In this document: one piece after another, positions 18,802 to 28,474 of the stretch
Numbering within the stretch: the stretch's first letter is position 1
Layout of the letters: each line of letters opens with the position of its first letter
From: Chitinophagales bacterium
GTDB lineage: Bacteria > Bacteroidota > Bacteroidia > Chitinophagales > Chitinophagaceae
Direction: 5' to 3'
Assembly: GCA_015654695.1 (NCBI GenBank)
Contig: JAATGJ010000103.1
Span: 20,211-84,210 of the forward strand
Length of the DNA stretch: 64,000 nt
The notes under the pieces: model-generated
The model's database searches: none
The model's input: only the letters and a program-made list of their open reading frames with translations
Told to the model about the DNA's origin: nothing
Program-made: the position numbers and the translations under genes

Positions 18802-21423
18802 TTATCTTATCAGCGTTGTTGTGCCTTTCAGGAAAATAGGTTTGCCGAGATAATCTATGGCGCTGACCATCCATACAAATACATTACTGCCCTGCGGCAC
18901 ACTGCCTATTCTGCCATCCCATCCTTTTCCATTCACACTGGTTTTGAATACTAATTGCCCCCAGCGGTTATAGACGCTGAAATACCTGATCTCTTTGACG
19001 CCTACAGCTATTGGCCGCACTTCATCATTTAACCCGTCCCCGTTTGGCGTGAAGCCGGTAGGAACAAATATATAAGGAGTGGTTTTGAAAACTGTTACTT
19101 TAACAGAGGCTGAATCAACGCAACCAAAAGTATTAAATACTAATACAGTATAACGGACACTGTCTATCTCCGCAGGATAAATACCAATGGGGCTTTTGAT
19201 CAATGGATTATTCAACCCGGTTGCGGGGATCCATTGATAGCTGGCTCCTCCTTCTGCATTTAACTGAACCGGCTGACCCACTACAACTAATGTATCATTA
19301 CCTGCATCCGGAATTATTTTGGATAAAACAGTTATCAGTACAGTATCACGGCCGGGTTTGGGGCAACCAAAATTTGCAAGTACAGTTAAAACATATTCCG
19401 TTGTTCGGGGTGGAAATGCGACCGGGTTCAGTGTATTGGCATTGGTCAGCGAACTGGTGGGTGACCAGGAGAAAGAAGATCCATTGTGTGATCCGTTTAG
19501 CAATGCTAATTTATTAAAACAAATTATTTCGTCTGGTCCGGCATTGGCAACCGGGTAAGGAACGGCAATGACATCAATATTTTTTGTAGTGGTGCAACTG
19601 CCAATAGTAGCTGTTACCTGGTAGGTTGCTGTTGTGCCTGCAATAGCGATGGGGTTCTGGATCGTTGCATTATTAAAAGCAGGCGCGGGTGTCCATTGGT
19701 ATTGCAACCCGTTACTGTTAACAGTTAGCTGTACCGCATCTGTTGCGCAAATCGTAGTATCACCCATTTCATTAAGCGTAACAAATGTCACCACACGCAC
19801 TATTACTGAATCTGTATTGATACAGCCCTGTTCATCCAACTGAACATGATATACAGTCGTAGTAGCAGGATTAACTGTTGGTGTTCCGGTAGTAAGATTC
19901 ACAATATTGGTTAATGGCGTCCAGCTAAAATTACCGGTTCCGCTTGCCTGTAGCTGTACTGCATCCGGCACGCAGATCAATGTATCCTTAAATGCAAGCG
20001 TGATAGGTGGTTTATTAATGACAGGTATGGCCTTAGTGATCGTATCAATACATCCTTTACTGTTAGTAACGATGAATGTAACAACTTTAGACCCGGTGTC
20101 CGCATACGTATAAGATGGGTTCTGCAGGCGTGAAGTGTCTGCCAATGTTGTTGTTTGTCCAAAATCCCATCGCCAGCTATCAACAAAACCAAAATTGGTA
20201 GTGGTAGCATCATTAAACTGTACCGGGTTGATGAGGCAAATACCTGTATGGGTAAATGCAGGAAAGAAACCCGGCCATACTTTCACGATAGCGGTAGTTG
20301 AATCAGAACATTCCTGTCCCCGGTTAGTGACTAATTTGATAGTATAATCACCGGCCACTGAAAATGTATGCGTGGGTGTTGATGAGGCAGAAATATTATC
20401 AACGCCACTGGCCGGATCACCAAATATCCACAGGTAGGAATTGATAAGCGGATTGGATGGCGGGTCATTCTGGAATGAAAGCGTTAGTCCGCCACATTCC
20501 GTATAAACAGGATCAAGCTTGGCTTTAGCGATATCACAATCTCCGGTTTTTATCTGCAGGTCTTTTCTTTGCGTGGCGATTACAACACCGTTCCTGATTT
20601 CATTTACGCAAACGGTCACTACATATATTCCCTGTGGGGGCACAGTTCCTGTTATTAATCCTGTGCTGCTATTAATAGTTACGGCAGAGCCAAGAGGGGA
20701 TGATCCGCTATAAGGAAAAGTATATGGAACCGCGGGATAAGGAGGGGGCGCCGGTGGATTAGGCATAGCGCCGCCTGGTCCATTACCCTGTCCTGGTCCG
20801 CCACCCGGGTAGGCGTCACAAAAAGAGTATACTAACTGATCTCCATCCGCATCGAAAGCCGCAAAGCTATAAGTAAAAGGATAACCGGCGCAAGTGACGA
20901 CTGTATCAGCTCCCACAAAACGGGCGCTGTTATTTTCAGGACCGGTCGCTGACAAACTATTCCCGGGAATTTCCGCTGTATAAGTTGCACCGACATTACT
21001 TGATCCTGAAAGATTGTTGATGCCACTAATTCTGCAACATCGCTGGTAAGCAATCGTGTATCCATTTGCGGAAGCAGGCAATGAAACGGTGAAGCTATAA
21101 CGCCCTACTTCATACCAGACCACCGGTGGATTGCTGATACATGGACCGGGTGAACGTAAAACCAACTGTATAGTATCTGTTTGCGCTACGCTGCTGTTCC
21201 AAACCATGTTACCATTTTTATCAAAAATGGCCATGGCAGCCGAAGGGTCAAGCTGGGCTCCATTGGAAAAGTGATCCCTGTAAAGCCACAGTGTAACATT
21301 ATATTGATAGTTTCCTCCTGATTGCCCCACGTAAGTATAAAAAATCTGGCCTCCCGTAATGTGGTTAGCATAAAGCGGCAGTGTAGAAAAGAAAAATGCT
21401 ATTGCAAATAAAAAGCGTTTCAT
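18802..21423 (-). CDS. Large secreted PKD-type protein with T9SS type B sorting domain (copy 1 of tandem pair)
   Basis: 873 residues from the ATG at 21423, chosen because it gives a proper signal peptide (MKRFLFAIAFFFSTLPLYA). The frame stays open to 21600, but those 59 codons are a relic of the neighbouring hydrolase gene. After an N-terminal domain starting NHITGGQIFY with paired cysteines (QRCCR) come PKD-like domains around residues 330-480 (WIFGD, WRWDFG, each followed by an SYTYADTG-type segment) and further Ig-like modules. The last 85 residues (FTPNGDGLNDE, YNRWGQLVF, GWDGR, KGTTTLIR) are the gliding motility-associated C-terminal domain used as a T9SS type B signal. It should be exported through SprA and placed on or released from the surface. 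The paralogue is at 21749. Confidence 0.88.
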   Translation of the reverse strand: MKRFLFAIAFFFSTLPLYANHITGGQIFYTYVGQSGGNYQYNVTLWLYRDHFSNGAQLDPSAAMAIFDKNGNMVWNSSVAQTDTIQLVLRSPGPCISNPPVVWYEVGRYSFTVSLPASANGYTIAYQRCCRISGINNLSGSSNVGATYTAEIPGNSLSATGPENNSARFVGADTVVTCAGYPFTYSFAAFDADGDQLVYSFCDAYPGGGPGQGNGPGGAMPNPPAPPPYPAVPYTFPYSGSSPLGSAVTINSSTGLITGTVPPQGIYVVTVCVNEIRNGVVIATQRKDLQIKTGDCDIAKAKLDPVYTECGGLTLSFQNDPPSNPLINSYLWIFGDPASGVDNISASSTPTHTFSVAGDYTIKLVTNRGQECSDSTTAIVKVWPGFFPAFTHTGICLINPVQFNDATTTNFGFVDSWRWDFGQTTTLADTSRLQNPSYTYADTGSKVVTFIVTNSKGCIDTITKAIPVINKPPITLAFKDTLICVPDAVQLQASGTGNFSWTPLTNIVNLTTGTPTVNPATTTVYHVQLDEQGCINTDSVIVRVVTFVTLNEMGDTTICATDAVQLTVNSNGLQYQWTPAPAFNNATIQNPIAIAGTTATYQVTATIGSCTTTKNIDVIAVPYPVANAGPDEIICFNKLALLNGSHNGSSFSWSPTSSLTNANTLNPVAFPPRTTEYVLTVLANFGCPKPGRDTVLITVLSKIIPDAGNDTLVVVGQPVQLNAEGGASYQWIPATGLNNPLIKSPIGIYPAEIDSVRYTVLVFNTFGCVDSASVKVTVFKTTPYIFVPTGFTPNGDGLNDEVRPIAVGVKEIRYFSVYNRWGQLVFKTSVNGKGWDGRIGSVPQGSNVFVWMVSAIDYLGKPIFLKGTTTLIR

Positions 21424-21727
21424 TGATAGGGTCAGTAATGGCCATTTAAGTTTCACTGAATTTTTTTCCAGCAGCCGGTTACTATTGTTGGTTATTCCAG
21501 GCATTCCCATGTGTCCGGATAGGTGCAGCACATGAATATACGATTTTTCAGGAAAGTTATATTGCTTCCTCAGAGGAATAACATAATCGTATTTTCCCAT
21601 TAAAATAACCCCTTGTATTTTTTAAAACAATTCTCCTGCCTGGCCGCTTTATTAATCACTCATAACAGAAACGGGAGTTTCAATAGAAAAGTTGTTTGTG
21701 TATTCAACAAATTGACCGGTTAATGGG
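21424..21727 (-). pseudogene. Decayed 3' fragment of the alpha/beta hydrolase gene at 24411
   Basis: This stretch aligns along its whole length with bases 24411-24720, the last 100 or so codons of the intact hydrolase. Read on the minus strand, one frame gives GQFVEYTNNFS and then a stop (matching GEFVESLNNFS in the intact gene), and another gives KYDYVIPLR and LSGHMGM (matching EFDNAIPLQ and RSGHMGM). The Asp and His of the catalytic triad survive, but frameshifts and a stop break it and the hydrolase stop codon is lost. The 5' two thirds of the gene are missing; homology ends about 20 bp before the next gene. It is the scar of a tandem duplication. Confidence 0.88.
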
Positions 21728-21748
21728 GGAAAGTTCAAGTTCTTTAAA

Positions 21749-24388
21749 CTACCGGATAAGCGTTACTGTTCCTTTAAGGAAAATAGGTTTGTCCAGGTAA
21801 TCAACGGCGCTTACCATCCAGACGAATACATTAGTGCCCTGTGGTACCCCTTTGATCCGGCCATCCCATCCATGACCGTTGATGGAGGTTTTGAATAATA
21901 ATTCTCCCCAGCGGTTATAGATACTGAAATAATTTATTCTTTTCACACCAACGGCTATCGGGCGGATCACATCATTCAACCCATCTCCGTTGGGAGTAAA
22001 AGCGGTGGGAACAAATACATACGGAATGGTTTTAAACACCGTAACCTTTACAAACGCTGAATCATAACAGCCAATGGAATTAAATACTAATACTGTGTAA
22101 CGGATACTGTCCATATCCGCACCGTATATACCAATTGGATTTTTGATCAATGGGTTATTCAACCCGGTAGAAGGCCTCCATTGATAGCTGGTTCCGCCTT
22201 CTGCATTTAACTGGAGCGGTTGATTCACGATGACCAATGTATCATTACCTGCGTAAGGTATTATTTTCGGGAGTACCGTTATCAGGACTGTATCAGAAGC
22301 CGGTTTAGGACACCCGCCAAGACCAGGATCATTCAATACCGACAGAATATATTCCATTGTTCTCGGAGGATAAGCAACAGGATCAAGTGTATTGGCATTG
22401 AGCAATGAACCGGTGGGTGACCAGGTAAACGTGTTTGCATTATGTGAGCCATGGAGGAAAGCGGGATGATTATAACAAATAATATCATCAGGGCCTGCAT
22501 CAGCAATTGGATAAGGCGATGTGGTGATCGTAACAAAATCATCTGCTGTACAACCTCCTATTCTCGCTATAACATGGTAAGGAGTAGAAATGGCCGTTGG
22601 GGTGGCCATAGGTTCTTTCAGCGCCGGGTCATTCAGCGTAGCAGCCGGTGACCAGAGGTATTGAAGGCCATCCGACACAACCGTTAATCGGATACTATCG
22701 GTAAGACAGATCAATGTATCTGCTCTTGCATTTAGTGTAACAAAGCTGACAACCCTTACCAAAACAGAATCTGTATTGATACAGCCCTGTTCATTTAATT
22801 GCACATGATACAGGGTAGTAGTGGTTGGGTTCACAGTTGGCGCGGCCGTATTGGCATTGAGAATACTAGTTAGAGGCGTCCAACTAAAAGTACCTGTTCC
22901 GCTTGCCTGCAACTGTACTGCATCGGGCACACAGATCAGGGTATCTTTAAATGCTAACGTAATTGGTGGTTTATCAATGATAGTGACTGTTTTGGTAACA
23001 GTATCCCTGCAGCCCTTGCTGCTGGTAGCAATTAGTGTAATATCTTTTGGACCAATAGCGGGATAAGTCCATGCGGGGTTTTTTATATGTGATGTGTCAG
23101 CAAGAGTAGTAAGGTCGCCAAAATTCCAGTTCCAGCCATTTACTACACCATAATTTGTAGTGGTAGCATCGTTGAACTGAACAGGATTGGTCAAACAAAT
23201 ACCTGTATTGGTAAAATCTGGGAAAAAACCCGGGAACACGCCAATGGCCCTGTAAGTTGAATCTGCGCATCCTGTCCCCCTATTAATGACTAATTTAATT
23301 ATATAAGTGCCTGTGTCGGCGTAGGTATAAGTGGGATTGTCAAGATGTGAAGTATCTGCCAGTGTTGCAAGATCACCCAGATCCCAGAAAATTGAATTAG
23401 CGCCTGTACTGTTGTGAAAGAACTGAACATTAAATCCATCACAGGTGACAAAATCAGGCATTGGATTCGAGACTGTCAACGTGCAGTCAGAAACCTGGAC
23501 TATAAGATCTTTTCTGTGTGTAGCAATTGGAACACCATTCCTGTACACCTGTATACAAACACAAACAACATACTTTCCGAAGTCCGGCGCCGTGCCTGAT
23601 ATCAGACCTGTTTGCGGATTAATAGTAACCGAAGTTCCAAAAGGGTTACTACCACTGTAGGGAAATGTATAATTGGCAGGACCATACGGAGGCGCCGCCG
23701 CATTATCGAAACTTGCATCTACTGAAGCTCCCCCGTTAAAAGCATCACACAAACTATACACTAAAGAATCACCAGGATCTGCATCTATGGCTCCAAAATC
23801 AAGAGTAAAGGGTGCATTTTTACATATAACATTGATAGGCAGTTTAAATGCCGGACAGTTATCAGTTCCACTGCCTATCTGGTCAGTTCCGGGTATTCTG
23901 CAGTTATAAGTAGAGCCGGTACTGTTGGCAACATTCATCAAGCCGCTTAAACGGCAGCAGGTTTGATAAGCGACAGTGTAGCCATTTTGTGTATCGGGCA
24001 ACTCAACTGTCATCGTATAAGTCGCATAAGTATAGTTTAATACAGGAGCATCCTGGATGCAGGATGGTAAGGTAATAGGAACAGTACCAATACCTGGTGG
24101 GTCATTTTGTGTGATCAGCCAGTTATCACCGGTACTACCGGCCGTGCCAGGAAATTTTTGATTGTTATCATTGTTATATATAGCAATGATATAGGAGGGC
24201 GCGAGCGGTGCAACAGTAGGTCCTGTAGCATCTCCTTTAAATAAAATCAGGACGATCCTGTAGATTTTTGAATTGGGGGTTGCACCGGGACCTACATATT
24301 CATACCTCATTTCTCCGCCAATGATGTGGGAAGCATAAGCTACTTCTAAAGAAAGCAGTATAGCAATGGTGATTAAAAGGCGTTTCAT
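21749..24388 (-). CDS. Large secreted PKD-type protein with T9SS type B sorting domain (copy 2 of tandem pair)
   Basis: 879 residues from the ATG at 24388, which gives the signal peptide MKRLLITIAILLSLEVAYA; the upstream in-frame ATG at 24421 would overlap the hydrolase stop. The N-terminal domain begins SHIIGGEMRYEYVG and has the same QTCCR cysteine pair as the paralogue. PKD-like units (WDLGD, WNWNFGD) follow, then Ig-like modules and the type B sorting domain (FTPNGDGLND, YNRWGELLF, KGTVTLIR). It is very similar to the 18802 protein from about residue 480 onward but much less so before that. It lies 22 bp after the hydrolase, in the same direction, and may be co-transcribed with lnt and the hydrolase. 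Likely T9SS cargo with an adhesive or structural role; ligand unknown. Confidence 0.88.
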   Translation of the reverse strand: MKRLLITIAILLSLEVAYASHIIGGEMRYEYVGPGATPNSKIYRIVLILFKGDATGPTVAPLAPSYIIAIYNNDNNQKFPGTAGSTGDNWLITQNDPPGIGTVPITLPSCIQDAPVLNYTYATYTMTVELPDTQNGYTVAYQTCCRLSGLMNVANSTGSTYNCRIPGTDQIGSGTDNCPAFKLPINVICKNAPFTLDFGAIDADPGDSLVYSLCDAFNGGASVDASFDNAAAPPYGPANYTFPYSGSNPFGTSVTINPQTGLISGTAPDFGKYVVCVCIQVYRNGVPIATHRKDLIVQVSDCTLTVSNPMPDFVTCDGFNVQFFHNSTGANSIFWDLGDLATLADTSHLDNPTYTYADTGTYIIKLVINRGTGCADSTYRAIGVFPGFFPDFTNTGICLTNPVQFNDATTTNYGVVNGWNWNFGDLTTLADTSHIKNPAWTYPAIGPKDITLIATSSKGCRDTVTKTVTIIDKPPITLAFKDTLICVPDAVQLQASGTGTFSWTPLTSILNANTAAPTVNPTTTTLYHVQLNEQGCINTDSVLVRVVSFVTLNARADTLICLTDSIRLTVVSDGLQYLWSPAATLNDPALKEPMATPTAISTPYHVIARIGGCTADDFVTITTSPYPIADAGPDDIICYNHPAFLHGSHNANTFTWSPTGSLLNANTLDPVAYPPRTMEYILSVLNDPGLGGCPKPASDTVLITVLPKIIPYAGNDTLVIVNQPLQLNAEGGTSYQWRPSTGLNNPLIKNPIGIYGADMDSIRYTVLVFNSIGCYDSAFVKVTVFKTIPYVFVPTAFTPNGDGLNDVIRPIAVGVKRINYFSIYNRWGELLFKTSINGHGWDGRIKGVPQGTNVFVWMVSAVDYLDKPIFLKGTVTLIR

Positions 24389-24410
24389 TGATCGGATCAG
24401 TAATGAAGAT

Positions 24411-25223
24411 TTAGGGCACACTTAAAAATTCTTCCAGCAGCCGGTTGCACTTGTCTGTTTCTTCCATCATCCCCATGTGGCCGGATCGGTGTAAGATATT
24501 AATAGTTGCCTGTTCCGGCAAGTGGCACTGTTTAAGACCGTCCTGAAGTGGGATAGCATTATCAAACTCTCCCAGTATGAATAACACGGGCATCTTTGTT
24601 TTTTTTAAAATGGCGGTCCTGTCGGGCCGCTTAATCATTGATTCATAGTAAGAAACGAGGGATTCAGGGGAAAAGTTGTTCAGGCTCTCAACAAATTCAC
24701 CGATTAATCCGGGCATTTCATCCTTAGATCGTGGGGAAAAGAGATTAGGTGTGGCGGTTTTTAAAAATTCAAAAGCTCCGTGTTCTTTGATAAACTCAAT
24801 ACCCTTGCGGCGGGTAGCCTTTTTTTCTTCCGTATCAGCGAATGCGGAAGAATGAAAAAGACCAAAAGAAGATAAAAGCCCTTCGTATTTTTCCACAAAG
24901 GCAAGGGCAATATAGCCGCCCATGCTGTGACCGATTAACCCCACCAAACCTCCTCTGAAGGGGGAGGCTTTTGACGACTCCGTATCAAGAATAATCTTTA
25001 GTACCTCCGCCATTCCTTCCATACTCATATCATCAATCATTTCAGATTGTCCGCTGCCGGGAAGATCAGGAACGATCAGCTGGAATTTATTTTTTAGAAA
25101 CTCAACCTGATTTTTCCATACATCACCTGTTTCGCCAAAACCATGGACAAGCAAAACCGGCTTACCGTTGCCATATACACGATAAAATATTTTCTTTCCA
25201 CCGGTTATAATTTCTTTATCCAT
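24411..25223 (-). CDS. Alpha/beta-hydrolase with an apparent in-frame repeat insertion
   Basis: A 270-residue alpha/beta-hydrolase. The oxyanion segment LLVHGFGE is at 24-31, nucleophile Ser100 in GHSMGG, acid Asp221 in GEFDNAIP and His249 in SGHMGM, so the triad is complete. No signal peptide, so cytoplasmic; substrate unknown. Residues about 84-95 (SKASPFRGGLVG) seem extra compared with the short loop usually found before the nucleophile elbow, and their DNA matches a palindromic element found upstream of lnt (see the repeat at 24935). It follows lnt by 14 bp and precedes the PKD gene by 22 bp. A broken copy of its 3' end lies at 21424. Confidence 0.88.
   Translation of the reverse strand: MDKEIITGGKKIFYRVYGNGKPVLLVHGFGETGDVWKNQVEFLKNKFQLIVPDLPGSGQSEMIDDMSMEGMAEVLKIILDTESSKASPFRGGLVGLIGHSMGGYIALAFVEKYEGLLSSFGLFHSSAFADTEEKKATRRKGIEFIKEHGAFEFLKTATPNLFSPRSKDEMPGLIGEFVESLNNFSPESLVSYYESMIKRPDRTAILKKTKMPVLFILGEFDNAIPLQDGLKQCHLPEQATINILHRSGHMGMMEETDKCNRLLEEFLSVP
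24935..24971. repeat. Palindromic dispersed repeat inside the hydrolase gene
   Basis: The plus strand reads TTAACCCCACCAAACCTCC then TCTGAAGGGGGAGGCTT. The element at 26871-26928 reads TTAACCTCCCCAAACCTCC, 23 extra bases, then TCCGAAGGAGGGGCTT. Both halves match at all but two or three positions, and the arms are roughly complementary (AAGCCTCCCC/GGTTTGGTGGGGTT type). It encodes residues 84-95 of the hydrolase in frame. Confidence 0.7.
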
Positions 25224-25237
25224 CTTTTATATTGATA

Positions 25238-26842
25238 TTACTTTTTAAATCTTTTCCTCACCCACACAAAAATATTCAGAGCGATCAGCAAAATGCTCAC
25301 CATTGTTACCGCCCTTGATAAAATATCGCCATGCTTTACAAAAAATGTTTGCCTGTTATCTGCGGGTATAGTTCTTTTAATGGATGCGGCCACATCCCAG
25401 GGTTGCGGATCAATGACATTGCCTAACGGATCAATAAAACAACTGATGCCGGTGTTGGCGCTGCGGGCTACCCATTTTCTTGATTCAATGGCTCGGAGAC
25501 GCGCATAGTTCATGTGTTGTTTATAACCCGGTGTATCGCCCCACCAGCCATCATTGGTAATGATGGTTAAAATATTTCCGCCCTTTCGGATATATTCCGT
25601 AATATAATCGCTGTAGATACTTTCATAGCAGATAACAGGGGACGCTTTATAATAATTATCCCAGGTAGTGAAGACCTTTCTTTCTGAATCTCTTCCCAGC
25701 GTGCCGCTGATGCCCCCTAAATCTTCAAACCATTTACCCATAAAACTTAAGAACGATGGTAACGTTTCTACACCGGGAACCAGTTTAGCTTTGTGATAAA
25801 GACTAATAACCGTGTCAGCATCAATAAAAGCGGCTGTATTGAATTCATCATAATAGATACCGCTCTGCGCATCGAGCCTTGATGTTTTGGTAGCATTCTT
25901 TTTATCAGTGCCATAGTTTTTATAACTGTTGATACCTGTCAGCAGGCTTATTTGCGGATGCCTGTCAAGAAACGACCAGATGGGATGATAAAAGAAGCTA
26001 CGCTTAATATCTTTTTCATCTGCCGATACGGGAATAGCGGTTTCCGGCCATATCACCAGTCTTGTATTGTCATCAATTAATTTTTCAGACAATACGATAA
26101 GCTTTTGTACCTGGCCTTCCACTCCACCGGTAAATTTTTCAGTATAAGGATCAACATTTGGTTGAACAACGATAACATTTTTATCCGCTTTGACTATGGC
26201 GGCTTCTACCGATCTTCTTTCATTGCCTGCCATAAAACGCGAACTAAGTATCGGTACAAGCAGTATCAATATCCATGCAGCGATGGTAATGAAATAAGTC
26301 CTTGTTCTTCCATTATTCCTGTATTCTGTAAACACTGCATACGCAATTATATTACCCAGGAGTATCCACAAACTGCCGCCGGTGGCGCCACTGTATTCAT
26401 ACCATTGCACCCATTCAGGGTGCATAGCGAGTGAATTGCCCAGTGTCAGCCAGGGCCAGCTCAGTTCCCAGTTATGATGAATGTATTCAAACGTGAGCCA
26501 GTAAATAATTAGTGAGCTATAACCGACCCAGTTGCCAAATTTCTTTTTGGTAAAATAAAATAGCAACCAGGGCAGACACATGATAAGACTATTGGCAAAG
26601 AAAGCTCCAAGCGCTCCGGGTAAGCTGGCATTCCATACCCACCAGGTGACAAGTATATTCCAGGCCAGCATGTGCAGGTAGGTTATTGCAAACAATTTTT
26701 TCCAGTTGCGGATATGGTCTTCTATCCATAATAAGGGCAACCACGCAACGAAAATGAGAAGGGTAAGCGGTGAGGTTGGCCATGCAGCCCATAATAAAAT
26801 ACTTCCTGCTAAGGCGATGAAAAGATGAGTGAAGCGTTTCAC
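25238..26842 (-). CDS. lnt: Apolipoprotein N-acyltransferase
   Basis: A 534-residue inner-membrane enzyme that adds the third acyl chain to the N-terminal cysteine of lipoproteins. About six membrane helices fill residues 1-200, with the family segment WPWLTLGNSLA at 129-139. The nitrilase-like domain (220-500) has the catalytic Glu267 (VIWPETAIP), Lys353 (YHKAKLVPGVE) and Cys405 (VICYESIY). A last helix near 510-530 returns to the membrane. The start codon is GTG at 26842, giving MKRFTHLF; no better ATG exists. It seems to be the first gene of an lnt-hydrolase-PKD unit. All active-site residues are in place. Confidence 0.95.
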   Translation of the reverse strand: MKRFTHLFIALAGSILLWAAWPTSPLTLLIFVAWLPLLWIEDHIRNWKKLFAITYLHMLAWNILVTWWVWNASLPGALGAFFANSLIMCLPWLLFYFTKKKFGNWVGYSSLIIYWLTFEYIHHNWELSWPWLTLGNSLAMHPEWVQWYEYSGATGGSLWILLGNIIAYAVFTEYRNNGRTRTYFITIAAWILILLVPILSSRFMAGNERRSVEAAIVKADKNVIVVQPNVDPYTEKFTGGVEGQVQKLIVLSEKLIDDNTRLVIWPETAIPVSADEKDIKRSFFYHPIWSFLDRHPQISLLTGINSYKNYGTDKKNATKTSRLDAQSGIYYDEFNTAAFIDADTVISLYHKAKLVPGVETLPSFLSFMGKWFEDLGGISGTLGRDSERKVFTTWDNYYKASPVICYESIYSDYITEYIRKGGNILTIITNDGWWGDTPGYKQHMNYARLRAIESRKWVARSANTGISCFIDPLGNVIDPQPWDVAASIKRTIPADNRQTFFVKHGDILSRAVTMVSILLIALNIFVWVRKRFKK

Positions 26843-26870
26843 AACTGTTGTTTGTGTAAAAGTACTGGTT

Positions 26871-26928
26871 TTAACCTCCCCAAACCTCCCGCCATCCGGG
26901 CGGGACAGGCGCTCCGAAGGAGGGGCTT
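26871..26928. repeat. Intergenic copy of the palindromic dispersed repeat
   Basis: TTAACCTCCCCAAACCTCC and TCCGAAGGAGGGGCTT flank an inner palindrome (CCCGCC-ATCC-GGGCGGG). It lies 28 bp upstream of lnt, between divergent genes. The outer parts match the copy inside the hydrolase gene at 24935. Confidence 0.7.
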
Positions 26929-27000
26929 AACAAGACTCTGCGGTATGTAAAATGACGAAGAGTTATTTTTTAATTACTTTACAATGCCGAAACAGGTTGT

Positions 27001-28365
27001 ATGGATAAAGAACAGCAGATACATGAAATACAGGAGAGGATCAACCGGCTCTCAAAAGATATGCAATCATTCCAGCAGGAACTTTATGTATTGCAGGCGC
27101 GGCTCAATACACTCAGGGAAAATGCTGATCCATTAATCCAGGAAGACATAACACATTCAACAATTTTTACAGGAGAAGAGACTACTAACGGTAGCCTGGA
27201 AAATTATATCGGTCTCCGGTTCATGCATATCATTGGGATGCTGGTACTGGTCACAGGACTTTCTATCGGCGTAAAGTATGCCATAGATAAAGAATTGATC
27301 TCTGAAGCAATGCGTATCATACTGGCTTATACAGCAGGTGTTATTTTATTGGTGCTGTCTTTGCGGTTAAAAAAGAAATACCAGTTATTCAGCGCCATTC
27401 TTTTCAGCGGCAGTATGGCATCCATATATTTTACTACCTATGCTGCTTTTGTTTATTATCATTTCTTTCCCGTCTTTGTTGCTTTCGCCATAATGGTGGG
27501 GTTGACAGTTTATACAGTGTTTACCGCTATCAATTACAACCGGCAGGAGATCGCAGTACTGGGTATGGTAGGCGCTTACGGTATTCCTTTCCTCATCAGC
27601 ACCAATGCTGAACGGGTTGATCTTTTCTTTTCCTACATCGTACTGATCAATATAGGTGTGTTATTTATTTCGTTCAGAAGATCATGGAAGCTGATGCAAT
27701 ACATGGCCCTGTTGATTACATGGATATTATTTACAGGCTGGGCGCTTCTACGTTATGACGGTTCAGACCGGTTGATGGCGCTTGTCTTTATGTCTGCATT
27801 TTATGTGTTGTTTCTTGTTTCAGCCATTGCCCGGCGGATCGGCAAAGCTTCTTCACTGCTGCCGGGAGAAATACAACAGGTCGTTATCAATAATACAGCG
27901 CTTTATTTTTCTTTACTGCTCTTATTCAGCAATGGGGGATTTGAAATACAGGCTGGCGGAGTTACCGGTTTTACAGCCCTGTTCATTGCATTGCTGGCCT
28001 TACTGTTTACCCAATTATTCCCGCAGGAAATTATTTTGCAGCGCCTGCTGGCATGGCAGGCTATCATCTTATTGGTATTATTTACCGGCATTCAATGGGA
28101 TGGCCTTACGGTTACGCTGCTATGGATAGCTATAGCAATATCGCTTTTTGTATGGGGTGTATTCAATAAACGACCATGGCCGAGATTGGCTGCCATTCTT
28201 TTGACCGGTATTACACTTGGTAAACTCATCATTTTTGACAGCGCCAACTTTTCTACTGTTCAAAAGATCATTTCATTTTTAGTGATTGGTGTATTGTTAT
28301 TACTCTTTTCTTTTTATTACCAGAAATTCAACTTACTCAATAAAAAAACGGGGAAGGAAAAGTAG
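27001..28365 (+). CDS. DUF2339-type polytopic membrane protein
   Basis: A 454-residue protein. Residues 1-40 form a short coiled coil (heptad-like QEIQERINRLSKDMQSFQQEL), then a linker and about a dozen membrane helices from residue 60 to the end, which is the DUF2339 layout. The first helix region YIGLRFMHIIGMLVLVTG fits that family. The biochemical function of the family is unknown. It is the first gene on the plus strand after the divergent lnt; a 90-bp gap with no terminator separates it from the TonB gene. Confidence 0.7.
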   Translation: MDKEQQIHEIQERINRLSKDMQSFQQELYVLQARLNTLRENADPLIQEDITHSTIFTGEETTNGSLENYIGLRFMHIIGMLVLVTGLSIGVKYAIDKELISEAMRIILAYTAGVILLVLSLRLKKKYQLFSAILFSGSMASIYFTTYAAFVYYHFFPVFVAFAIMVGLTVYTVFTAINYNRQEIAVLGMVGAYGIPFLISTNAERVDLFFSYIVLINIGVLFISFRRSWKLMQYMALLITWILFTGWALLRYDGSDRLMALVFMSAFYVLFLVSAIARRIGKASSLLPGEIQQVVINNTALYFSLLLLFSNGGFEIQAGGVTGFTALFIALLALLFTQLFPQEIILQRLLAWQAIILLVLFTGIQWDGLTVTLLWIAIAISLFVWGVFNKRPWPRLAAILLTGITLGKLIIFDSANFSTVQKIISFLVIGVLLLLFSFYYQKFNLLNKKTGKEK

Positions 28366-28474
28366 TTGATAGCCGCCTGCGATGTCAGTCATTGCATTTT
28401 CCATAACTCTTCCTGATAAATATTTGTTTATGGAAATTTTTTCCATCGCCGTCTAATTGGAAAACATTTCAATC

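Noticed and set aside
21424..21600. N-terminal extension of the 18802 protein from the ATG at 21600
   Set aside because: The 59 codons are homologous to the hydrolase C terminus, and a proper signal peptide begins at 21423.
28457..28474. TTG start for the TonB gene
   Set aside because: The ATG at 28475 gives the normal start for this group of TonB proteins, and the six extra residues match nothing.
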